From CAZDOD01 sp964506935 (GTDB lineage Bacteria; Desulfobacterota; Zymogenia; Zymogenales; Zymogenaceae): a stretch of DNA of 23,369 bases. The notes below the pieces were generated by a model that saw only the letters and a list, made by a program, of their open reading frames with translations, searched no databases and was not told the origin of the DNA. The stretch spans positions 1 through 23,369 of the forward strand of contig CAZDOD010000024.1 in assembly GCA_964506935.1 (NCBI GenBank), given 5' to 3'. Each line of letters starts with the position of its first letter. The stretch's first letter is position 1. Shown in pieces: positions 15,148 to 21,493 of the stretch. The translations under genes and the position numbers were made by a program.

Positions 15148-15176
15148 ATTTTAAGGCAAAAGATGCCAAAAGTCAA
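15148..15176 (-). promoter_or_regulatory. Sigma70-type promoter for plsB-rlpA
   Basis: On the minus strand, TTGACT (15171-15176, 5/6) and TAAAAT (15148-15153, 5/6) are separated by 17 bases. Transcription would start near 15141, leaving a leader of about 60 bases. This is the only box pair of this quality in the divergent spacer reading toward plsB. Confidence 0.55.
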
Positions 15177-15334
15177 GGAGAATGGGGATCTGGAGAAAAA
15201 GAAAAATGGATCACCGAGATATTGTTTATTTTTTTCGCTGGCACATCATGTGGATCCCTTGTATCAAGATAACAGCTTGTTTTTGAGTTGCACCCCATAA
15301 AATATTTTAGTAGCTATAGCAATATATTTTTCCT

Positions 15335-15363
15335 TTGCAAGCCAAAAAATTAGTTGTTATAAT
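15335..15363 (+). promoter_or_regulatory. Sigma70-type promoter for ilvD
   Basis: TTGCAA (15335-15340, 4/6) and a perfect TATAAT (15358-15363) are 17 bases apart. Transcription would begin near 15370, just before the GGAGA ribosome site (15378-15382) of ilvD. Confidence 0.6.
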
Positions 15364-15387
15364 CAGATAAATTTTTTGGAGAAGAGC

Positions 15388-17052
15388 ATGAGAAGCGACA
15401 GGATGAAAAGGGGTCTTGAGAAGGCGTCGCACCGCGCCCTTTTTAAGGCAATGGGATACACCGACAGCGAGATCGCAAGGCCAATGGTGGGAGTGGTTAA
15501 TCCACAGAACGAGATAATCCCAGGCCACATCCACCTTGACACGATAGCACAAGCCGTGAAGGCGGGTGTGAGGCTTGCGGGTGGGACGCCGATCGAGTTT
15601 CCGACAATCGGGGTATGTGACGGGATCGCCATGAATCATGAGGGGATGAAATATTCCCTGGCGAGCAGGGAGCTGATCGCCGATTCGATCGAGGTAATGG
15701 CGATGGCACATCCCTTCGACGGTCTCGTGATGATCCCGAACTGCGATAAGATAATTCCGGGCATGCTCATGGCTGCCCTGAGGATAAATATCCCCACAAT
15801 AGTGGTGAGCGGGGGCCCGATGATGCCGGGCACGTTTAACGGCATGCCTGTGGATCTGATAACCGTCTTTGAGGGTGTGGGGAGAGTAAGTGCGGGCACG
15901 ATGACCGAGGACGAGCTTATGTATCTCGAAGATGCGGCGTGCCCCGGATGCGGTTCGTGTGCGGGGATGTTTACGGCAAACTCGATGAACTGCCTGACCG
16001 AGGCATTGGGGCTAGGGCTACCCGGAAACGGGACGATCCCGGCCGTCGAGGCGGCCAGGATAAGGCTCGCAAAGGAGGCGGGGAGGATGATGCTGAAGCT
16101 CATAGAGAAGGATATGCTCCCGAGGGATATTGTGACCCTGTCTGCGATAAAAAACGCGATCACTGTTGACATGGCGCTGGGGTGTTCGACCAACACGGTG
16201 CTCCATCTCCCGGCCGTCTCCCACGAGGCGGGGATTGACATAGACCTCGACCTCTTTGACGAGATAAGCAAAAAGACACCACACCTTGTGAGCCTCTCGC
16301 CCGGCGGCCCGCATCACGTCTCCGACCTTAACCGTGCCGGAGGGGTTCAGGCCGTCATGGCTACTTTGGCCGAAAAAGGCCTCATAAATCAGGACGTCAT
16401 AACAGTCACGGGCTTTCAGCTTTCTCAAAACCTGAAGTGGGCGGGTGTAAAGGATTTCGGCGTCATAAGGAAAATCGACGAGCCATATCACGAGGAGGGA
16501 GGGATAGCCATCCTCAGGGGGAATCTCGCCCCCGACGGTTGTGTCGTAAAGCAGGTCGCTGTTGATCCAGAGATGATGATAAAATCGGGGCCGGCGAGGA
16601 TTTTTGATTCCGAGGAGGATGCGACCAAAGAAATCCTCGGCGGGAAGATCAAGAAAGGGGATGTGATCGTTGTGAGATACGAGGGGCCGAAGGGCGGGCC
16701 GGGTATGAGGGAGATGCTGACACCCACATCGGCGATTGTGGGCATGGGCCTTGACAAGGACGTGGCGCTCGTCACCGACGGGCGCTTCTCGGGCGGGACG
16801 AGGGGGGCGGCGATAGGTCACGTATCCCCCGAGGCGGCCGAAGGGGGCCCGATCGCCCTTATCGAGGAGGGCGACACGATTGAGATAAATATCCCGAAGA
16901 GGATAATCAACGTCAACCTAACCAAGTGGGAGCTAAAAGAGCGCAAGAAAAAATGGGAACCGCCGGAGCCGAAGGTGAAGACCGGATATCTCGCACGATA
17001 TGTGAAATTCGTGACATCGGCGTCAACGGGGGCGGTTTTTAAGGATAGCTGA
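15388..17052 (+). CDS. ilvD: Dihydroxy-acid dehydratase
   Basis: IlvD is an Fe-S dehydratase that makes the 2-keto acid precursors of valine, isoleucine, leucine and pantothenate. From ATG 15388 it has 554 aa, the normal length. This start is preferred over a TTG four codons upstream because GGAGA lies about 5 bases before the ATG and relatives begin MRSD. Visible are NEIIPGHIHLD (41-51), NCDK with Cys119, the CPGCGSCAGMFTANS cluster (Cys185, Cys188, Cys191), LGCSTNTVLHLPA, and GRFSGGTRG near the C-terminus. No other branched-chain amino acid gene is adjacent, so the gene stands alone. It has its own promoter and a strong terminator. Confidence 0.96.
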   Translation: MRSDRMKRGLEKASHRALFKAMGYTDSEIARPMVGVVNPQNEIIPGHIHLDTIAQAVKAGVRLAGGTPIEFPTIGVCDGIAMNHEGMKYSLASRELIADSIEVMAMAHPFDGLVMIPNCDKIIPGMLMAALRINIPTIVVSGGPMMPGTFNGMPVDLITVFEGVGRVSAGTMTEDELMYLEDAACPGCGSCAGMFTANSMNCLTEALGLGLPGNGTIPAVEAARIRLAKEAGRMMLKLIEKDMLPRDIVTLSAIKNAITVDMALGCSTNTVLHLPAVSHEAGIDIDLDLFDEISKKTPHLVSLSPGGPHHVSDLNRAGGVQAVMATLAEKGLINQDVITVTGFQLSQNLKWAGVKDFGVIRKIDEPYHEEGGIAILRGNLAPDGCVVKQVAVDPEMMIKSGPARIFDSEEDATKEILGGKIKKGDVIVVRYEGPKGGPGMREMLTPTSAIVGMGLDKDVALVTDGRFSGGTRGAAIGHVSPEAAEGGPIALIEEGDTIEINIPKRIINVNLTKWELKERKKKWEPPEPKVKTGYLARYVKFVTSASTGAVFKDS

Positions 17053-17060
17053 TTTTTTTG

Positions 17061-17082
17061 ATTTCGGCAATTCGCCGGAAAT
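17061..17082 (+). other. Weak stem-loop just after ilvD
   Basis: ATTTCGGC and GCCGGAAAT can pair around an AATTC loop with a single bulged base. It begins 9 bases after the ilvD stop and is followed by only a short T-rich stretch. It may assist the stronger terminator downstream. Confidence 0.35.
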
Positions 17083-17089
17083 ATTTATT

Positions 17090-17118
17090 GTAGGGGCGCA
17101 CTGCGTGCGCCCTTTTTT
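17090..17118 (+). terminator. Rho-independent terminator of ilvD, formed by a GTAGGGGCGCAC repeat
   Basis: GGGCGCAC (17094-17101), a three-base loop TGC and GTGCGCCC (17105-17112) form a perfect 8-bp GC-rich hairpin followed directly by six T bases (17113-17118). It lies 41 bases after the ilvD stop. The first 18 bases (17090-17107) recur exactly at 23223-23240, so this terminator is a member of a dispersed repeat family. Confidence 0.8.
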
Positions 17119-17128
17119 GATCTCCGTA

Positions 17129-17221
17129 ATTGCGAGCACCCGATAGGGTGCGAAGTATTCTTTTTCAACCTATCGCCAAAACCCGTTACAGATTGCTTCG
17201 TTCCCTTCGGTCTCTCGCAAT
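17129..17221. repeat. Composite palindromic repeat, ATTGCGAG...CTCGCAAT
   Basis: ATTGCGAG (17129-17136) and its complement CTCGCAAT (17214-17221) bound the element. Inside, GCACCC-GATA-GGGTGC (17136-17151) makes a small hairpin, and CGAAG (17151-17155) can pair with CTTCG (17196-17200). The ends resemble the dispersed ATTGCGAG...GAAGCAAT intergenic repeats I recall from many bacterial genomes. It lies between convergent transcription units and has no coding potential. No second copy is present in this window. Confidence 0.6.
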
Positions 17222-17256
17222 GACAGCCGTTTGTGTCTCTATATCATTATTATAGA

Positions 17257-17757
17257 CTAAACCCTCCTAATCACCATATCTTTATCTACCGAACTTCTGG
17301 GGTGGTGCTCATTCGAATATCCCAGCGCTATGAGGGCGACAGCGCGGTAGCTCTTCGGGGGATTAACTATCTCTTTTAGCCTCCCCTCATCGAATTCAAA
17401 ATCCAAAGACGCAGAAATCCCGGTCTCCTTCGCCATCAATATTATATGTGATATGGCGATCGGGATGTCTATCATGAAAAACGGCTGCTCCCTCCCTCTC
17501 CTCGAAACGACCCCCGGATCGGCAAAGGCACAGATTATGAGCGGGGCGGTATGAAACGAGGGCTTTTTAGATAGGGCCGAGACCTTTTTCAAAAGCCCTT
17601 TATCCTTTAAGACAAAGAACCTCCAAATCTGGCTGTTGTTGGCGGAGGGGGCGAGCCTCGCCACTTCGAGCATCTTTCCGATATTACCTTCGTCTATATC
17701 CTTATCTATAAATGATTTCGGCTCCCTGATGTCTCTTATAAGATCTAGTATTAACAT
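17257..17757 (-). CDS. Nitroreductase family protein
   Basis: This is a 166-aa FMN-dependent nitroreductase-like protein; the family uses NAD(P)H to reduce nitro compounds, quinones or flavins. The core signature ARLAPSANNSQIWRF is present near residues 38-52, along with IDIPIAISHIILMAKETG and a C-terminal AVALIALGY. The usual N-terminal RRSxRxF FMN-binding motif is changed to REPKSF, so cofactor contacts may differ. The start at 17757 is chosen because nitroreductases begin like MLILDLI; a longer frame to 17835 overlaps the upstream gene and its extra residues look non-native. It starts 2 bases after the stop of the other nitroreductase. Substrate unknown. Confidence 0.85.
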   Translation of the reverse strand: MLILDLIRDIREPKSFIDKDIDEGNIGKMLEVARLAPSANNSQIWRFFVLKDKGLLKKVSALSKKPSFHTAPLIICAFADPGVVSRRGREQPFFMIDIPIAISHIILMAKETGISASLDFEFDEGRLKEIVNPPKSYRAVALIALGYSNEHHPRSSVDKDMVIRRV

Positions 17758-17759
17758 AA

Positions 17760-18347
17760 TTAATCTACAGTCGTAACTATTTTTTCCATATCGACCCTCC
17801 TCTTCGAGACGAGGTTTCTCGCCATATAATCCCACGATGAGACCTTTATCTTTTCGGGCGGATACCCGAGAGGGCTTATTGCGACTATCCTTGTGTCTTC
17901 AGAGAGGGAGAGGGCCTTCTTCACACCGTCCTCGCCAAATCCGCCGAGCCAGCAGGTGGCGAGGCCAACCTCCGCCGCCGCAAGCACCAAGGCCTCCATC
18001 ACGATCGCGGCCTCGGCGAGATAGATGAGCTTATCGTCTACCTTTTTGGCGGAGTTTTGGCTTCCGCAGGCGAGGATGAAACCGGGTGCCTTCGTGTTAA
18101 GGACCCATGGGTTTATCTTCCCCATAAGGCCCGAAAAAATCGCACGCCTGAGTTTTTTTCTTTTTTCCTCTTCGGTTACAAAAATGAAAAAGGCGCTTTT
18201 GAAACCGAAGGAGCCGGCGCACTCGGAAGCGACGTTCTCAAGATATTTGAGCTTTTTGTCTTCAATCGGCGCATCGGAGTATTTCCTGAAACTCCTCCTG
18301 GTTTTTACTACCTCCATTAAATTTTTCGGCATTTTTATCTCTACCAC
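17760..18347 (-). CDS. Nitroreductase family protein (possible TM1586-like)
   Basis: This is a 195-aa flavin reductase of the nitroreductase superfamily. Near the N-terminus it has the standard RRSFRKY motif (18-24) that the neighbour lacks. Conversely it lacks the usual SPSGNxQPW segment, having SECAGSFGFKSAFFIF instead. The stretches LAEAAIVMEALVLAAAEVGLATCWLGGF and VAISPLGYPPEK are family-typical. The missing segment recalls the TM1586-type subfamily, which is a resemblance only. The GTG start overlaps the exonuclease stop by 7 bases and has GGTGGGAG upstream; an in-frame ATG at 18332 is the alternative. The two nitroreductases together show complementary motif losses, which could mean they form a heterodimer; this is inference. 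Confidence 0.85.
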   Translation of the reverse strand: MVEIKMPKNLMEVVKTRRSFRKYSDAPIEDKKLKYLENVASECAGSFGFKSAFFIFVTEEEKRKKLRRAIFSGLMGKINPWVLNTKAPGFILACGSQNSAKKVDDKLIYLAEAAIVMEALVLAAAEVGLATCWLGGFGEDGVKKALSLSEDTRIVAISPLGYPPEKIKVSSWDYMARNLVSKRRVDMEKIVTTVD

Positions 18348-18880
18348 TTTTTTACTCCCACCTTTAAAAACTCGCCGTCGAATTCCGAGGCGACCTCTTT
18401 TTCGTCTTTATCTATACGGCTAAGGTGATCCTCCAGTATCGGGAGGTTTATGATATCGTCCCTGTTGTACTTCAAAAGCAGATCAAGGGAATCATAGTCC
18501 CCCATCTTTTTATATCTATCCCAGAGGATCGGAGCGTCCCTTCCGGTAATCCCCTCGGTCTCCCTTTTGATACCGAGCTTTGTCTCGACCACTTTGAGTC
18601 CTCCGTAGAGGCCCTCCCTCCAGCAATCATACATAAGGTCGTGGGATTTGAACATCGACTTGAGATTGAGGCCGACCCTCCTCCTGATTATCGGGAGGTC
18701 GAATCGGTTCCCGTTGTACGTTACGATCACGTCGCTGCCGGAAAGGACGTTTAGGAGGTTATTCTTGTTTACCTCGCCCCCAATAAGCTGCACGATTTCT
18801 TTTGGGGCGAGGAAGATGCCGACGACGGTGATTTCGCCTAAAAACGAGGTCTCTATATCAAGATATGCGCGGTCGCTCAT
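18341..18880 (-). CDS. DEDD-type 3'-5' exonuclease domain protein (YprB/RNase H-like)
   Basis: This is a 179-aa stand-alone RNase H-fold exonuclease domain. The acidic residues of the DEDD site are visible: LDIET with Asp8 and Glu10, TYNGNRFDLP with Asp61, and YNRDDI with Tyr138 and Asp142, giving the DEDDy arrangement. Between them is a KVVETKLGI stretch typical of the YprB-like family. The start at 18880 is chosen because the family begins right before the LDIET strand; the longer upstream frame has an unlikely hydrophobic extension. No clear ribosome site precedes it. It overlaps the downstream nitroreductase start by 7 bases. Nucleic acid substrate is unknown; related proteins are often fused to helicase-like or TPR regions, absent here. 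Confidence 0.85.
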   Translation of the reverse strand: MSDRAYLDIETSFLGEITVVGIFLAPKEIVQLIGGEVNKNNLLNVLSGSDVIVTYNGNRFDLPIIRRRVGLNLKSMFKSHDLMYDCWREGLYGGLKVVETKLGIKRETEGITGRDAPILWDRYKKMGDYDSLDLLLKYNRDDIINLPILEDHLSRIDKDEKEVASEFDGEFLKVGVKKW

Positions 18881-19046
18881 ATTTAACCGGAATTCAAAAG
18901 AGGAAATATTATTCGATCTGGGTAAAATATGGCTAATAATAAAACAATAGATCTCTAAAATCAAGGATAAACAAAGGAAAACGGAATAGTCCAACTTTAT
19001 GCTTTGAATTCTAAAAAAAATTTAATCATGCCCATATCCAAGACAG

Positions 19047-19076
19047 TTGACATCAAAGACCTAATCAATATATAAT
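19047..19076 (+). promoter_or_regulatory. Consensus sigma70 promoter for the metallopeptidase operon
   Basis: TTGACA (19047-19052) and TATAAT (19071-19076) are both perfect matches, separated by 18 bases. Transcription would start near 19083 and yield a leader of about 20 bases containing the strong AGGAGGT ribosome site (19091-19097). No operator-like dyad overlaps it. This predicts strong, largely constitutive expression of the downstream genes. Confidence 0.78.
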
Positions 19077-19103
19077 CCAAATCTTAAAATAGGAGGTAAA
19101 AAA

Positions 19104-20786
19104 ATGAGGGCAAGGCTTATCTTCGCCTCGACTTTGACCATAGGAATTCTCTTATCTTTTGTCTTCTTCGTAGTACTCCTTGTTTCATACGCCGCAGGGC
19201 TTATCAGCGCCGCATTTATGATAATACTCACGATTCTTATAAATATCGTGATGTGGCTTGTAAGTCCGTGGATAATCGATCTGATACACAAGATATTTTA
19301 CAAGTTTGAGATGATAGAGATCGAAGACCTCGAAAGGATGAGCCCGAAGGCGGCGAATTTTTTGAGGGAAGCCTGCGCGCGAAACAACATAAAGCTCCCG
19401 ATGCTCAGGATCGTAAAGGACAAAAATCCCACGGCATATTGCTACGGTTCACTCCCGTCAAATTCGAGGATCGTCGTCTCTGAGGGGATATTCCATTACC
19501 TAACCGATGAGGAGACCGCGGCGGTCTACGGCCATGAGCTCGGCCACATAAAAAATCTCGACTTTGTGGTAATGACCGTGGCAAACACGCTCCTTATGGT
19601 TCTCTATGAGGTTTATGTGGTATTTACGAGGATGAGATCTAGAGGCAAAAACAACCCACTTCCCCTAGTCGGTCTCGTCTCACTCGTATTCTGGCTCATC
19701 GGGTCATATCTCGTCCTCTACCTTTCCCGAACGAGGGAATATATGGCAGACAAGTTCTCGGGCGAAGAAACAGGAGATCCGAACGCCCTCGCCACGGCCC
19801 TCGTGAAGATAGCATATGGAATAGCGGCGCAGCCCGATACGGCCGGGACGGCGAGACTCCTCGCCAGCACGAGGTCGATGGGGATATTTGACTATAAGGG
19901 CGCCGAGAGTGTGGGGAGCGCCGTAAAACTTACGGCAACAGAAAAGGAGGCGGCCGATAAGGCACCCCCCTTCGATCCCGGTCGCATATCAAAGATATTT
20001 CTCTTTGATATCTACAATCCCTGGGCAAAGATCGTGCAGCTCGGCTCAACCCACCCGCTGACCGGAAAGAGGATAAAATCGTTGATGGACCTCGCAAAGG
20101 AGTTGAGGATCAGCCAGATCTTTAATTTCGAGGAAATAGCGATAGACGGTCAGGCGCTCGACAGGGGTAGGCTCTACGGCAAGTTTTTCATCGAGGTGCT
20201 GATCTACTTCGCCCCCGTCATCGGGATTATTCTGGGACTTCTTCTTGCCATCTCAAATCCGAAGCTCCTCGGTGCGATAGTCCTCACCTGGGGGTTGGGA
20301 CTCCTGCTTAAGGGGATATACAGATTTCCACCGATCTCGAAGCCTGACGAGGTCACCGTCCTTGAGCTCATGAGCGACCCGTATGCCAGCCCGCTGAAGG
20401 GGAGGCCGGTTGTGGTCGGGGGTGTCGCCATCGGAAGGGCTCAGGCCGGAAGCTTCTTTGGTGAGGATGTCGTCATCCACGACCCTTCGGGGGGGCTGAT
20501 GACACTCAACTACGAATCAATCATTCCGCTTTTCGGTAATCTTTTCTTTGGCTTTACAAAGGCGAAAAAGCTTATAAATCAGAGGCTCGTCGGCACGGGT
20601 TGGTTCAGGAGGAAGGTAAATCAGGTAGTAGACCTGAAGAAATTACAGACCAAAGAAAAGTACATCAGGAGCTTCAACCGATTCAGGGCGCTCGCCTTCG
20701 GAGTTGTGGTATCGGCAATCGGAATCGTAACCACGATAGTATCTTATTTAAATATTTCGATAACTGCCGGTCAGACGGTCTTATGA
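19104..20786 (+). CDS. M48 (HtpX-like) membrane zinc metallopeptidase with extra C-terminal membrane/beta domain
   Basis: This 560-aa inner-membrane protease has two N-terminal membrane segments (about 7-30 and 34-56) and then the M48 catalytic domain. The zinc site is HELGH (144-148) with the third ligand Glu212 in SRTREYMADKFSG. A membrane hairpin lies between them (155-175 and 186-207). The domain ends with STHPLTGKRI (315-324). HtpX proteins usually stop near here at about 290-300 aa. This one continues with two membrane segments (361-385, 387-404), a soluble beta-rich domain (414-510, with VVVGGVAIGRAQAGSFF, EDVVIHDPSGGLMTLNY and GTGWFRRKV) and a final membrane segment (529-548). The extra domain recalls the GIDE-like domain, from memory. 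AGGAGGT lies 6 bases before the ATG. The stop overlaps the next start (ATGA). Quality control of membrane proteins is the likely role. Confidence 0.88.
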   Translation: MRARLIFASTLTIGILLSFVFFVVLLVSYAAGLISAAFMIILTILINIVMWLVSPWIIDLIHKIFYKFEMIEIEDLERMSPKAANFLREACARNNIKLPMLRIVKDKNPTAYCYGSLPSNSRIVVSEGIFHYLTDEETAAVYGHELGHIKNLDFVVMTVANTLLMVLYEVYVVFTRMRSRGKNNPLPLVGLVSLVFWLIGSYLVLYLSRTREYMADKFSGEETGDPNALATALVKIAYGIAAQPDTAGTARLLASTRSMGIFDYKGAESVGSAVKLTATEKEAADKAPPFDPGRISKIFLFDIYNPWAKIVQLGSTHPLTGKRIKSLMDLAKELRISQIFNFEEIAIDGQALDRGRLYGKFFIEVLIYFAPVIGIILGLLLAISNPKLLGAIVLTWGLGLLLKGIYRFPPISKPDEVTVLELMSDPYASPLKGRPVVVGGVAIGRAQAGSFFGEDVVIHDPSGGLMTLNYESIIPLFGNLFFGFTKAKKLINQRLVGTGWFRRKVNQVVDLKKLQTKEKYIRSFNRFRALAFGVVVSAIGIVTTIVSYLNISITAGQTVL

Positions 20787-21475
20787 TTAATCGTTTTTCA
20801 GATTTTTGTGAAATGAAGACACTAAACAGTAGCTTCTTGACCATAACCGCCGTATCTCTTTTGGCGCTGTGTCTTTCGGGATGTCCGGGCGGTGCCGAAT
20901 CCCGCTCCTTTTATGACAAGAAGCCTGCGGGAGATACTGGCTCCAATGACTCCGTTGAGGAGGTAATTGATATCCTCGGTCCCGAAAATGAATTATATCT
21001 CTCGATATCGCTCGAATCCTGGGGCGCCGTCTTCTATCAGGGGGGCGAAGAGATCGGGAGCTTGAGATATGATCGAACATACTACGATTTAAAGGATCCC
21101 GACGGAGACTTGATATGGAAGATGATGGCACATGACACCAAGGTTGTGGTTTCTAGTGCCGAATCAGGTCCCGAGCTCTCAATCGTGAGGAAAAGGGACA
21201 AGATTGAGTTTTTTGATCAAGATGGAAAAATCCTTTTTTATATCGATGAACGGGGGGACGGGGTCTCGCTTTATCGTGTATCACAAGACCCCGACAGCCC
21301 CGATGAAATCATCGCAACCGCCACCCCTACCGACGAGGGGATCTTGGTAACGGATGCAATGGGAGATATAAAATATCTTACGGATTCTGTGATTTCACCG
21401 TTGGGTCTTATAACTGTCATGCTGCCGGGGTATGACCTACTCGAAAAGTCTGCCCTGATGATAATGGTAAAATGA
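20783..21475 (+). CDS. Predicted lipoprotein of unknown function
   Basis: I do not recognise the family. The protein (230 aa from ATG 20783, or 220 aa from ATG 20813) has a signal peptide ending in the lipobox LSGC (Cys34 or Cys24), so it should be lipid-anchored outside the cytoplasm. The mature part is acidic and appears beta-rich. It contains three similar turns aligned on D-x-x-G: DPDGDLIW near residue 105, DQDGKILF near 145 and DAMGDIKY near 191, each flanked by beta-like strands. The first ATG overlaps the metallopeptidase stop as ATGA, favouring coupled translation; the second gives a more typical signal peptide. Neither has a good ribosome site. The coupling suggests work with the protease, as partner or substrate, but this is inference. 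Confidence 0.75.
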   Translation: MINRFSDFCEMKTLNSSFLTITAVSLLALCLSGCPGGAESRSFYDKKPAGDTGSNDSVEEVIDILGPENELYLSISLESWGAVFYQGGEEIGSLRYDRTYYDLKDPDGDLIWKMMAHDTKVVVSSAESGPELSIVRKRDKIEFFDQDGKILFYIDERGDGVSLYRVSQDPDSPDEIIATATPTDEGILVTDAMGDIKYLTDSVISPLGLITVMLPGYDLLEKSALMIMVK

Positions 21476-21493
21476 TATTAAAGGAGATGTTGA

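Larger units (their letters stand above)
15080..15387. other. Divergent AT-rich intergenic region between plsB and ilvD
   Basis: About 308 bases separate the two divergent genes. The left part carries the plsB promoter and dyads, and the right end carries the ilvD promoter. The middle (about 15181-15330) shows no convincing gene, RNA structure or repeat. No T-box or leader-peptide attenuator is seen on the ilvD side, whose predicted leader is only about 18 bases. Confidence 0.6.

Noticed and set aside
15080..15387. T-box or leader-peptide attenuator controlling ilvD
   Set aside because: A TTGCAA/TATAAT promoter lies so close to the gene that the leader would be about 18 bases, and no branched-chain-codon leader peptide or specifier stem was seen upstream.
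16018..16821. Long minus-strand frame (267 codons) opposite ilvD
   Set aside because: Shadow of ilvD, whose cluster motifs and length are complete.
17089..17235. CRISPR array or insertion sequence between ilvD and the nitroreductases
   Set aside because: Palindromic elements are present, but there are no regularly spaced direct repeats and no transposase frame.
17758..17835. Extended N-terminus of the downstream nitroreductase, starting at 17835
   Set aside because: The extra 26 residues overlap the upstream nitroreductase's coding end and look unlike the family; ATG 17757 gives a canonical beginning.
18881..18994. Extended N-terminus of the exonuclease, starting at 18994
   Set aside because: The extension is hydrophobic and irregular in AT-rich intergenic-like DNA, while the domain starts right at the LDIET strand after ATG 18880.
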